This document shows, in pieces, positions 22,918 to 35,495 of a DNA stretch of 64,000 bases. The translations under genes and the position numbers were made by a program. The notes beneath the pieces are model-generated. The model was not told the origin of the DNA and ran no database searches. It saw nothing but the letters and a program-made list of their open reading frames with translations. The stretch spans positions 19,705,501 to 19,769,500 of the forward strand of contig OW203992.1 in the NCBI GenBank assembly GCA_934047225.1, given 5' to 3'. Numbering within the stretch: position 1 is the first letter of the stretch; the number at the start of each line of letters is the position of its first letter. This DNA comes from Ypsolopha sequella. Lineage: Eukaryota > Arthropoda > Insecta > Lepidoptera > Ypsolophidae.

Positions 22918-24960
22918 TAATTTATTATCACCTTTCTCCCAGACCGTTCACGTGTGGTGTGTGTTTATACCTAGTAGTTAATCAAAACTTAACCGATTGA
23001 GACTCCAAACCATTGCTTAATTGTTCACGAATAATCTGTCCGTCAAACAAGGAGATCTGAAATTCCCAGAGAGATCGTTTGTGAGACGACCTTGTCCTAG
23101 TGACACCGCAAAGATTTTCTAGACAAATTCTATTTTTTCAATTTAAGTAGACACGCTTTGCGCCTCTTTCATAATCCAAGATCACTTTAATAGCTATCCA
23201 TACAGATACCCAAATGAGCAATTGTTCAGCTTGGAATCTCTCCCAGCATTAAATTCTAACCAACTATTCGGAGAATGTATAGTGTTGCCGAAGATAGCAT
23301 TAGCTGCGTGTAGAGTTAAACCTTTAAGTATCACAGTATATACTGTCCTTTAGTCTTTAAGACTCTAACCTAACACCAATTCAACTTAAAAGTTTATGTG
23401 AAGTATATAGTCTCCAGGATATGGTGACAATAAATTTAAGTCCACACCTTCGAACTGTTGTCTTGTTAGGGCCCTTTTTGTTGTCAACGTCATAGTCATA
23501 TGTCAAAGTCGTTTCATTCCATTCCTTCCACCAACACACTCTGACTTCCTCATCCGCTCTTACAATTTCCCTAACAAGCCACCAGCCCTACAAATATGAA
23601 CCTATTTAATTTTAATTACCTCCATTTAACATGACTATCTTTTGAATACCACCATTACCTTTTAATACCTCCTTAACCTTTTTAACACCACCTTTATGTA
23701 CATTTTAAAACTAACTTAAAATATAACTTATTTTAAATGTACGCAAAGCCCTTTTAAACGCCAAAATGCAAGCATTCGCTGATTGTCAACTACGCTTACA
23801 CTCATGAGTGCATATCTACACAAAGCTAATTACGCAGAGTGCTAGACACGTAAAGTGTCATATACGCCAATTGTCAACATTGGCAAATATGCCCATTCAC
23901 AATTACATAAAGAATAAAAAAAATAAAATATACCTTATTTTAAATGTACGCAAAGTCCTTTTAAACGCCAAAATGCAAGCATTCGCTGAATTTTCAACTA
24001 CGTTTACACTCATGAGTGCATATCTACACAAAGGTAATTACGCAGAGTGCTAGACACGTAAAGTGTCATATACGCCAATTGTCAACATTGGCAAATATGC
24101 CCATTCACAATTGCATAAAAGATAACCATATCTAAATAAATTCGGTATTTATTATCATGTTCCTCCCAGAATGAATATGTGTGGTGTAATTTTTATACCA
24201 AACGGTTAATCAAAAATTAAATCAGTTGAAATTCTAATCTATAGGTTTATTAATTACAGATAAATATCCATCAAACAAGGAGAACTCAATCCTTCAAAGA
24301 AGTTAGTTGTGAATTAACTCTACCCTAGTGGTAACACAACAACCTTCTAGCCAAATTCTATTTTTTCAATTTGAACAATAGATGTGCCTTTGTGTCTCTT
24401 TCTTGAATCGAGATCACTTTAATAGCTCTCAAGATAAGTACCCAAATAACTAATTCCCCAGTCTAGAATCTCTTCCAATGTTAAATTCTAATCAACCATT
24501 CGGAGAATGTATAGTTGCCGAGGAAATATGCATTAGCTGCGTGTGTAGTGAAACTATTTAGAATCGCAGTTTATACTGCTAATTAGTCAAGACGACTCTA
24601 ACCTAACTCCTTTTCAACTAAATAGTTTGTTGTGTAGTGTAATGTCTCCAGGATAACACAACAATAAACATGAGTCCACATTCCCGAAACTGTTGTCTCG
24701 CTAGAGCCCTTTTCTTTGCCAAAGACAAAGTTAATTGTCATGGTCGTATCTTTCTATCTCTTCCACCGACAACATACTTCCTTCCTCATTCTCTCTAACA
24801 CTTTCTCTAACGAACCACCAGCTCAACAAATATGGACAAATCTAAATGATTTAAGTACCTCTTATTTAAAATATTATCCTTTAATACCTCTTAAGCTAAT
24901 ACCTTTTGAGCTAACTTATAAACTAACTTATAACATAACTAACTACCACTAATTAAAATA
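22918..24960. repeat. Internal ~1.24-kb tandem duplication of the giant element
   Basis: Copy 1 (~22918-23710) and copy 2 (~24158-24950) share, in order, 'aaattctattttttcaattt', 'attcggagaatgtatag', 'attagctgcgtg' and 'gtctccaggat', plus a 'ctaacc' region near each end. The two are clearly diverged, unlike the LTRs, so the duplication predates the present insertion. Confidence 0.85.
23721..24125. repeat. 207-bp tandem duplication
   Basis: Copies at ~23721 and ~23928 share 'cgccaaaatgcaagcattcg', 'actcatgagtgcatatctac' and 'tgctagacacgtaaagtgtc' with few differences. It lies between the two arms of the larger internal duplication. Confidence 0.93.
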
Positions 24961-27900
24961 AAACCCAAATTAATTTCAATAATTTAATATATTTTTTTTT
25001 ATTATTTCAATAAGACAACGAGAAATTGGAATAAACTGCTTTTAATAAACTTCCGAATATTTTTTTTTTTACATTTCATTTCTTAATAAATTAATTTATT
25101 AAAATACGATCTTGTACCTTTTTTTTATTTTTATTTAATTTACTATCAATTGACAAAGCATTTACACAGTCAACATATTAAAATTTCATAAATTTTTAAT
25201 TTTCTTCTCTACTTCCCCCCAATCTTAAATTTTCTCTTCTCTACTTTCCCCCAATCTTACTTCCCTTTGTACTTAATAAGTAAGTTCTTCCTCATCTACC
25301 TGTAAAATATAAAACTTCATCAGTGGCGTACTGTCTACTTCCTTTTCCATTTGTCCTTAAATATTTCATTAAATAAAACAAGACCTTTTTGTAATTAAAT
25401 AGATTTTATTCAATTCCTTAAAGTAAAATTCTAACTACCAATGAAAGTCATTAACAGTTTTTTTTTTTTCCCATTTAATTATCAAATTCTGTCTAATTTT
25501 TAATGACCGAATTCCCTGCAAGTAAACAAAAATAGTAAATACTATAATTAATATTGACAACCCTACAAATTATAACCAGAAGATGCTAAATTATTTAAAA
25601 TATTTTTAAGTTATTCTAGTTTTTACTAACAGTAGTAATAATTGCTTTAAAATATCATTCTAATGAATTCAGTAGGTATCGTCAGGGAACCTGACTTTCA
25701 TAGACTAAACCTTTAAATTTCGCAACCGATTACTTCAAGCTATATAAACTAAAGTGTAGGTTGTTCAGTTGTACTTCGTTCACAAGATATATATAATTTA
25801 ATTGGGCCCTCAGCTTCATAAAAGTATACTAGCACATAGGCACTAGTTGCTTGTACAGCCCAAATCTAGTAAATAAATGCTGACGTCACGCACGCGTCCT
25901 ATGCGAAATCAAATGTAAAATAAAGGCTATCATACCAAACATAAATATTATATTTTTAATACAACATCTACATAAATAAAACAACCTATACGAATAAGAT
26001 AGTATAAAAACACAAAAAATGAATTCGGAATACGTTAGCGTCACTAGAGATTCGAACTTCCGGTTTCCTACTTCCTAGGTGACCATTCAACCACTCGGCC
26101 ACAGAGACATTTGATTATTGGTGTGAAAATAACATACAGTATCCACCAGTCAGATTAAAACACTACCTAATTTACTTATATTTCTTTTTGTTCTCTAAAA
26201 ATTAAATGTTAAGCTAGCCATTATTTATAAGATATTTATCTACTTTCACTTTAAGAAAAACTTCTAGATCAATAGATTTTTGCATTTATCAAAGTACAAC
26301 AAAGATAACTTATAGTACAACTCAGTTCTCGATCTAACCCTTCAACACATTAGTTGCGATCCTCGTGAGTTCGACATCCAGATCTTCAATCAATATAAAT
26401 TGTTCTTCACTGTCTACATATATTAAAGATACTAATTACGCAACCCTGAAATACCCTGAAGTTATCGTCCAAGACTATAACCAAACCAACACGCAATCTA
26501 TAACCTTTTCTACAGTACTATTAACACGTCGATCCCTTGTCGTACTACTAATTTACTCCTTTCTCTTGTATGTATGAAAATTTTACTTCCCCTTAATAAA
26601 ATAAAGTTTTGACGGTATTATTTATTTTCTATTTGAAACAACGTACTTACATATCTCACCTAACAATAAACTTTTTCCCTCAATTTTTATCAGAAATCAT
26701 TATTTTGGACCATCAATAAATCAGCAAAACCTCTTAATTTTATATTACTCTTTTTGTACTAAATCCTCACTTCGGTAGGCACCCGATTTTCTACTAATAG
26801 CTTATTCCCATTTTAAATTTACACTTACACATTCTTATTTGATTTATCAACACTTATTACTTTTCATACTGGACCCTCTAATAGAAAGTGAGGCTTTACA
26901 TACAGAACCCTAATTCTATTACCCATTACCAATTCATTCTTCATTCCATATCTATTATTTGTAAAATCCAAAGCCTAAACATTATAGGTAGGTATTTACG
27001 TTGTGTATGATGACAATATCAATACACATTAATTAAATTTAAATAATTTTTTAACTACTATACTATATTTAACCTTTCCCCATTCTCAACTAACTAAAAT
27101 AAATACTATTTTCCATAATTGTTTCGTTGGTCCTGACATAATATTAATTGTAACTCCTTCTCAAAATTTGGCATATAAACCTACGCAAATTACACCTGCT
27201 CAATCTCTAATATATACAATACACTCATACAGTACATACTACAAATACCGCCTTAGACAACACCCCCATATTTACTTTGAGAATAACCAAAAAGAAAACA
27301 ATTATTTAAATAAAACAGCTTTAGTTTATCTACCCATGTAACTGTCAACCTTAAGTTTGAAAACCAATCGTCGGAACCCATGCATCTACTTATGTTTTCA
27401 CAAAGGATCCCCAAAACTGCCTAATGAAGAAGGTGGTCTATGCTTACAAAGCAAGACAATACATCTAAACCTCGCGCACGGATCCCTGCCGATGCGAATC
27501 GATAATTAACCATAAAACATAAAAATACAATAAATAGACATATCACACACTAATATGTTTATTACGTACAATAAATTTCCAATTATTTTTAGATAACCGT
27601 CGTCTATATTTTACACGTCTATATATTTGTAACTCACTCATCAACATTTGCACTAGGTACCTACTGAACGTAATTCCATGTGATTCTCGCCATGGTTTAT
27701 CCAGAATTCTAAATAAATATAAGATAATATATTTAGCGTAAATAAACAAACTCCAACATTAATAAAATTCTCTTGTTATATTGAAATTCGACATTTGAAG
27801 GTCACCCCCCCCTACTATCTCCCGTCATAAATTTTTTCTAAACATTGAAGTTTACTTTAGTAAATGATGAATATTATGTAATTTATTTCAACACAAATGA

Positions 27901-29200
27901 AACCATATATAAAGCCAGTAGTTTAAAATACAAACTGTTTGGCAAGTAGCAAATCTCGAAATGACTTTACTTGCAAAGCTAACATAAATCTGTAGTAATA
28001 AGAACAATTAATATAATCATTTGATAAAAGGAATTTGGAACATTTTTAACTCGTCATGAAACATAATGTATTAACGCCATCTATAAATTTATTCCGGTAC
28101 CAACTACCTATCTTTTGTTACGCTTGCTCGTCAATAAGTGTCCCAATTTTGACGACCCAATAAGTTCCTAGTTCATGCACTAGATGGAACTGCTAGTATT
28201 TTAATGGAAAATAAACGTAAATAAACAACTGTAGATACCTAAGTATTTAATAATAACTCAACTCCATACTACAACCATCGACATAAAGAAGAAATATACT
28301 ACACTTGTCATTCTTATATCGTCAACTGAATATCGAGCTTGTTGCTTGATCAAAACACCGGCGGCGAAAGACAGAGATAAAGCGACGAGTTTCGACGGTA
28401 GCGCAAACGAGACAAACGTATAAAGCAGGACGGTTGTATGAACTAGGTTTTGCAGGATCACACACATGAACGGGTAAGTACTATATCTTCTCATTTTGTG
28501 TTTCTATCTAAGAACTAGGAATATGACAAACAATTTTACAGAAACCCATGTGACACATCAACACATCGAACAATGTTACAAAGTTTAACCTACACACTGA
28601 TTCAACTTACTTCGGTAATTTTCTACTTTCCCCATTCCTTTTAAGCATTACGATCCTCTTGTACGCTCACTAGCCACTACTTTAAACGCTATCTGTCTAA
28701 ACAATCAAACATTCGAAATTAATATAAAGTTGGGGTACACAATCATTAACTCTCTCATAATTTAAATTTAACTGACATAAAAGTGCAAATTGAATTAATT
28801 TATTGATTTGGTTTTGTTATTTATACCATAAACCTTTTAATAAATCCAGCTTTTAAATAATTTCTACCCACGTCCAAACGCAAACCCAGCGTACAATGAT
28901 CATTGTCTCCAAAACGGAACAGACCCTGTGGTTACATTCATCAATATACTCTATGGTTATATTCTACATTTCGGTTTAGCTCTTTATACAGAAACATAAA
29001 AACTAAAATAACATGAAATACAACTAAAATAAAACCTTACAAATTTACTTATAAAACTAAAATGTCTCCTAAAGTAAAATCAAATTATGTAGAAAATGTT
29101 TGCTATATATGAACAGCTTTAATATATCTAGCGCTTTAAAAATCTCGCTAACCTGTGACAAACTCTACATACCAAACAAAACAAATTCAAACTGAAGCTG
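24961..29200. other. AT-rich interior of the giant element, no gag-pol
   Basis: Homopolymer T runs, CT-rich stretches and scattered short frames (at most 78 residues) fill this part. No RT, integrase, protease or gag motif was seen in any frame, and no other gene. A tRNA-like stretch is listed separately. Confidence 0.7.
26040..26108 (-). repeat. tRNA-like retroposon (SINE-like) fragment
   Basis: On the minus strand TGGCCGAGTGG is a perfect pol III A box, and AGTTCGAATCT 40 bases later is a near B box. The acceptor and T stems do not pair well, so this is not a functional tRNA. A related plus-end ('gtgacgtta', 'cttccggcttct') lies at ~38193-38245. Confidence 0.6.
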
Positions 29201-29254
29201 ACAGACGCCATTTGCTCAGTGACGGACGCTTTCTTTAATTTAAAATTAAATTCC

Positions 29255-29721
29255 ATGACGGACCTACCGCAAAAGAAGCTTCACTTAGAAGATACCGAAA
29301 ACAAAATCGAAAATGATCCATGAGCATATCTACTGTAACTCGGACGCAAAATTATTTCACAAGAAAGGTATGTACCGCTTTTACAAACGTAAACATTTCC
29401 AGTTGGATTCTACTTCGAAATTATTAGATTTACACTTAATTATTACACGAAAACGAAGCTTTTCATGCGATAGTCGTTGTTTCTAAGAGCCAACAAGCAT
29501 TAAAATTCTTGAATTATCTTCGTACAAATATAAACTTTCATCACCATAAACAAACATTTCATAAACCTTTTCATTTACTTACAGATGTCGGTCACACTGT
29601 CGATAAAAGGGCAAGACACCGGACTTGCCTTACGGAGTTCTCTACAACATACTTAACTTCTGAAGAATTGTACAAAGTTGGAGCACTACCTATAACCTGG
29701 ATGGACAGAATCTTCCCATAG
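29255..29721 (+). CDS. Unrecognised candidate spliced frame inside the giant element
   Basis: A plus-strand frame from ATG 29313 runs to AAG AAA G (29367) and meets a GTATGT donor at 29368. The next good acceptor (tttacttacag, AG 29583-29584) opens at 29585 in the matching phase and runs to TAG at 29719-29721. Together they give 63 codons across a 217-nt intron. The second part contains RARHRTCLTEFSTTYLTSEE and ITWMDRIFP. A different frame just upstream (ATG 29255 to TGA 29323, MTDLPQKKLHLEDTENKIEN) overlaps the first, as if a single-base shift separates them. No known domain is recognised and coding status is unproven. It runs antisense to the inferred element direction. Confidence 0.25.
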
Positions 29722-30737
29722 TTCCGTGTAAAAGTGATATGTTACCATCTACCGTACGTCTAACAGGCTTCACGCATACAAGGTACCTATATACTTCGAC
29801 TTACTTTCAAAGTTAAATCCAATTCATCAATCATTAGGTTCCCGTTTAATTATACTAAAGTCCCATAGCCCCGCAATACATGTGATAACCTCTGTAGTTC
29901 CATACAGTACATACATATACTCATGCCTGTCTCCCAGAGGGGTAGGCCTTTCATACATTAGTTGTTAATTAATGACCATTGTAATTCTCTTCAAGGTCAA
30001 TAAAACAGTTGGCCGTAGGTCTTACTTGAAAAACCATGTTGCAAAGCACCAAATCGGTAGATATGTAATTTTTACTAACACTACTGTGTTGGCAGAATAA
30101 CTTTCTCTTTAATTTTATAGCCTCATAGATTATATCACATCTGTTAATGAACCTACTTCAACCCTACTAACTTGTGTCAATCTTTGTATTTGAATACTTG
30201 ACTCCATAAACTAAGCAAAATACAATACATAACCTTTGTCAAAATATTGTTGGCCCTTAATACTGGTACGTTCATTGAAAGACCCTGAATTAAGAATTTA
30301 GCCCGCTGTACTAAGCAAAAGCTAGAGATAAAGTATTATAATAATTGACTCATTTTATTTTCCAGATTTTGGATCCGTTATTGATGCCCCTAAATCTTCA
30401 ACCAAGACGGAGACTGTACGTCAGTACTGGAGTACTTCCCCTGACACCTAAGACAAGTGACGCAGTCAATGGAACCGTCAGAAGTTAACTTTCCTATCAA
30501 AGAAGCTAATGTTTACCTTGATCATTGTTGACAAATTTACATTGTCTTCGTCCACGGGACCAAATTTACAATATACTGTTTACCTCTTATAAATATAAAT
30601 ATTTATCTATCGTAACACTCTAAATCACTTCTCCTATTTACACGAACAGCAAATTGTACCCAAAACTGGGTGACATTTCTGTATCAAACCATTTCTAAAA
30701 GCACCAAATTACTTAAAATAAGCCCAAAATACCTATA
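29722..30737. other. Interior of the giant element next to the right LTR
   Basis: It is AT-rich with a fragment of the 'tctcccagaggggtaggc' repeat at ~29911-29950. A plus-strand acceptor-like 'attttattttccag' ends at 30365. No coding domain is visible. Confidence 0.5.
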
Positions 30738-30754
30738 CTGGTCACGGTTACCCA
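30738..30754 (-). other. Possible tRNA primer-binding site (tRNA-His-like)
   Basis: On the minus strand, three bases after the LTR end comes TGGG, TAA and then CCGTGACCAG. The last ten bases complement the insect tRNA-His 3' end (CTGGTCACGG), and TGG would pair with CCA, but two extra bases lie between. It is an imperfect match and could be chance. Confidence 0.3.
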
Positions 30755-30757
30755 TAT

Positions 30758-33700
30758 TGTACTAAACCCTGTAACACTACCCTTTGTCTCTCACTGAACT
30801 CCATCGACCCGAATAACAACCCACTTATAACCTACATAGTTTAACGTTTGGTGCTTAATAGAAATGATTTTAACAGATATATGGCCAGAGTGTGATCGTC
30901 AGATTAGAACCTTACGTTGCGCCTTAAGTAGTAACCCAAATTCTTTAGAAGCGATTCAGAGATGAAGATAGCTAACAAACCCTTATTAATAGTCCTGTTC
31001 TAAAATATAACTTATCTTTCACGTGCTAAGTAAATTGGACATAAAATAATTAAAACCAAATTCGTAGATTTAGATAGTAAAATCAGAAAATATAAAGTAT
31101 TGGTAAAATGTTCAGATTAGAAATTTCACTGTTTGTCAGTTAAGCCAATATATGAAAGTCATAGAGATAATACTTTGTAAACAAATCTAGATGTAAAATT
31201 CATTAATGTTTCAAATAATAAAAAGGTGAATAAAATCTCTGTAGCAATTCTGCGCCAGTCAGCCTCTTAAGAGGCTATGTGAATTTACTATGTTAGACTA
31301 TACCCGTTACTTAAGATGATACATCACATTCATATTTTGTTTGTTTATGTTATGAATAAAATGCATTATTATTATTTTTTTTTAATAACCACTACCAGTA
31401 ATTGGGGATGGATGAGGTGAGGTATTTCTGAGTTTGAAATTTAATAATTTATTGATGATCAAAGCTGAATAGTATTCTAACAGCTGACCTTTATGTATGT
31501 TGTAGAACTTATTACTCGATAGATACTTCTATACGAAAATTACTAATTTAGCTGGTAATCTTCGAATAAGTCCATAGGACAGTGAGTAAAATTCTCACAT
31601 CTGTGATTATCTGGTCAATAAAATAGAGACTCAAAGAAAGCCATATTGGCAACTTCTCAGAAGTACCTTCCCTTGGATGTGGAATACCCCCGTGACTTTT
31701 TTTAGTGTATACTTTTTTTTTTTAATTCTAAATTTAAGATTTATTTATTTATTTTTTATTTTACGCGCCTATGTTGGTTCCCTGACTACACAGCTCTGGT
31801 AAAGAACCAACAAGAAATCCAGAGCGTCCCTACCATCATAGTAACCAAAACTACAAACGACACAAATAATCCAACAGAATGATTTCAGATTTCTAACTTA
31901 TGGCTATCTTGTGTTTCTGTACCAAATATATTTTATTTGTTCTTATGTCATTGGTAAGCTAAACTACCCCATTTCAGTGTATAGTTAGCTCGTGGCTGTA
32001 TTTTGCCTGACAAAAGAACAAGTACATCTATACAAATACACCAAATGTTACTAATTATATACTTGAGTAACAAATATTGAAATCACTCGTGTTGCACCAT
32101 GTCCCATTCAAAGATTCAGTCTCTTTAACAGATCTACTCAAATAGTGACTGACAGTTAAAATTAATTTCTTAGATACTGCTGGTAATACTCAACTTAAAG
32201 TTGCTATGTCAATTTGACAAAACCATCTAGTAAAAAACTTAGACTTTCATATTCAGCGTACAGTCATTCTGTTTACTATTCAATAGAGAATTTCTATCAA
32301 GTCAAAATTGTAAGTTGCTTCAGTAATAAACTTCTCTAATACAATCGTCTTTGTTGTATTTGATGCAAGTCAGATAAGTACAAATTTCTACCAGGTTGGA
32401 ATTTTACCCATTTTCTAAAAATCTCCAAGTTTCAGTAAGGTTTTTACATAATAAGTCTCAAATATATTAAAACTTTTGAATACAATAAATTAGGCTTTCA
32501 ACCCTCATTTCATGTAAGAAAGTTTACTTTAAAAATCATTGATTTTCTAGTAATATGAAACTACTGTGACTTTCATCCTTAACAGTATTGCAGTTATTTA
32601 TGTAGTCAATTTTATAACTACACTCAGTAGAATAATTTCAATATATTTTGAAAGAGAAATCTGCTCTAGGTAATTTAGTATTAAAAATACTAATAGAACT
32701 TTGTTTTTGTTCTAAAGATGTATTCATTTAATTCCATTGACGAAGAACAACTTTTACTACCCCATATTTGGTGTATAGTATCAGTTAAGGCTTTTATTTT
32801 GCCAGACAAGGGAAAGCATTTATGCAAACAAATACATCATGTTATGTACTTCAAGTTTATTGAACATTTATAAGAATTGAAATTATTCTCTTGAATAAAG
32901 ATTTCCCGAACTATTTTCACGGTATTTAGTTTATTAGTTACTTACTCAATTGAGTAATAAAAGAAAATCCGAAACATTCTATATTTCATCTAGGTTCTAC
33001 TCTGTATCAATGCAGTCATTTCGACAAGGGAGTAAGTAAGTAAATACTGACTAAAAGGTTCGTCAGTCTGCTATACTCTATTTTGGATTCTTATATACCA
33101 AACTATTTGATTTTACTTTATAACTTAATGTTTACTACGAACTGACCTTAAAAAGGGTTTGATAGGTACTACAGTTATGAACTTTTATGGTCTAGAATAC
33201 ATTTCATCAACCTGAATTCTAAATCTAGGCTTTCTATGTTATTTAGGCATATTTTGTGCCAAACTCAAGTCTCTTTATTTCTTGAAAGAAATACCTAAGT
33301 AAATACAATATTTTAAGACATAATTAAATGGTGAAACTTATGTTTCCTATCATTTCATATTTATTGCCAATATTAAAGCCCTATGCCCTAGCATTCAAAA
33401 TTAGTGTTCTGTGGGCATATAAAACCCTCTTAGATAAACAATGAAACTATTTCAGTATCAAAGCCCTATGCCCTTACATTCAAAGTTTAAGTTCTTTGGA
33501 CTTATAAAGCCCTCTCAGATAAACAATGAAACTATTTGAATATCAAAGCCTTATGTCCTTACATTCAAAATTGGAGTTCTTTGGACTTTAAAGCCCTCTC
33601 AGATAAGTAAACAATGAAACTATTTGTCAGACAAACTAGTCAACAACAACCTATTCCTGAATCACTAACTCTAATTTTCAGAGGTTCCTATCTACTTGAA

Positions 33701-35495
33701 AACTTGTAACCTATCATAATTGAATTTATTGACCTATTTTCCCTGAACAATGAAGAAAGTTACCTGAAACCTCCCACTATGCATAATTTCTAAAAAAACC
33801 TATTAATGTCCTAACAATAGACTTGAATTTTTGGAATTTACCTACCTAACATTTGGCCCTAAAATCAAATGTTCCTAGGCTTTTAAATGTGTGAATTTTC
33901 AAAGCTAGAGGTCCGTCACCTCACATTTACAATTAAACGTGTGTGTGGTTGTATATTGTGCTAGCAAACACCATACAACCCCTCAACTAATCGACAGAAA
34001 GAAGTGAGGCAAGTTGAAACCTCTCTGTGTGCCTAACACCCTAAAACTTTGCCCTACTCAGACAGGGGGTGATACAGTAGGTAAAAAGGACGTCACCCCG
34101 CTGGCTGGGATAGCCTATATGATCATGTGTATATATAAATATATAGATATGAGACCATGACCAGCTCAGTCAGATGACAAAGGACAGAACAAATCGCAGC
34201 CTCTTCACGGCTCGGACGCTTTGCCATAAACATCGCCTTTCATGGAGGATGTGTTTCCAGTATGTAAAACTGGCGCAAGGCCATCCCAGACGCTTGCTTC
34301 CCTCCAGAGGAGGTTAAAACTAGACTCTGTCGTTCACACCAGTAGGTGACCTGAATCTAGCCCAGAGCGACCTCCGCTCTGTAAGCTCCCTGCCTGACTC
34401 TTCAAGATATCCCAGCGACTAGCCCTATGCCATTGTTACCCTGGTACATCTTCCCGTTTCCACGTCCGGCATTACTAAGAAGAGACCATACTCCCTTCCT
34501 CCCCATCAACCCCTGAATCGACCTATGCACTATTACATTATTTAGGAACGTACTTTAATTTCGGAACTTGAAAAGACGATTATCGAACCCTTTACATAAC
34601 GCGGAATCTAGCTCGTTCACCCTACACGAATTCAAACGCGTTTGTGTCAATCGCCGAGTCGGAAAAGTCAAAAACTATTGACCATAACCGAATCTATTTA
34701 CGAAAAAAGGGCATTCCGCCACCTAAAAGCTAACGCGACGCGAAATGGTCCCGAGACCTAACGAACAGATAGATTGACACATTCCGTATTTTAATCGCAA
34801 ATTCCGAAAACAAAATCACTATTAAAACAAACAAAAACTTCCCCAAACAAACTCGAAAATGAACTACTCCTTTAAGACTTCTTGCAGCACTTCCACTGAC
34901 GGCGGTGTAAAATTGAATGACCTCCCACCCTACATTTCACCCATTTATATACTAAATGTGATATCAGCGTTATCAGTGCTATCGGCGTAAACGGTGCTAA
35001 CGGTGTTATGTGCGCTTTCGTGCAGAACGAACAAAAGTGAGACAACCAAACAAGAGTAATAGAGATGGCAACATAACAACAAAACATGGCAACAGCATAT
35101 ACTCGGCGTAAGCAGGACAGGACAAAAATATACAAGTAAGAGTGAAAGAGATAGACACATGGTGACAAGCCTAAGGCGTCATCTAGTCTACGTGGCAACA
35201 ACTTGGCAGTTGCGTGACAACAACAGCTAATTTAGGGTTCACGCATAATTGGAAACCATAATGTTTGAAATTGAAAGTTTATTCTTAATTCCTTCCATAT
35301 TGGACCGATTGTTTGGGCCGGTGGTTGAGTTTACTGTATTTATCATTTAAAATCAGTTATTCTACGCGATCGATTTCAATTTGCTTTATTTATTTCAACG
35401 TGATTTATTTGATTACATACAACAATCTTCCTGCCCATTATCATAACATTTATTTGTGAATTGAGACGTGAACAGATGAGGTACGATCTGTCACA
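30758..35495 (-). repeat. Right long terminal repeat, 4738 bp
   Basis: Partner of the left repeat, lacking the second 'gctcgttc' (single copy at 34611-34618). It is the 5' LTR if the element reads on the minus strand. It ends at GTCACA, directly followed by the TAAT target duplication (35496-35499). Confidence 0.92.

Larger units (their letters stand above)
18072..35495 (-). mobile_element. Giant non-coding LTR-type element, 17.4 kb
   Basis: Two direct repeats of 4746 bp (18072-22817) and 4738 bp (30758-35495), beginning TGTACT and ending GTCACA, flank 7940 bp of interior. TAAT at 18068-18071 is repeated at 35496-35499, and the host repeat resumes cleanly on both sides. Those are the marks of an LTR-type insertion. 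On the minus strand there is a purine tract beside one LTR (GGGGAAAGCG, 22828-22819) and a possible primer site near the other, so minus is the likely sense. No gag, protease, RT or integrase frame exists; the longest frames are ~110 residues without motifs. It would therefore depend on another element's enzymes, like a LARD. The repeats differ, by eye, by one base and one 8-bp indel, so insertion looks recent. Confidence 0.85.

Noticed and set aside
26040..26108. Functional tRNA gene
   Set aside because: A and B boxes are present, but the acceptor, anticodon and T stems do not pair. It is a tRNA-derived repeat.
18072..35495. Interpretation of the two 4.7-kb repeats as a segmental or tandem duplication
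   Set aside because: TG/CA ends, an exact TAAT duplication and clean resumption of the interrupted host repeat fit integration of one element better than duplication.
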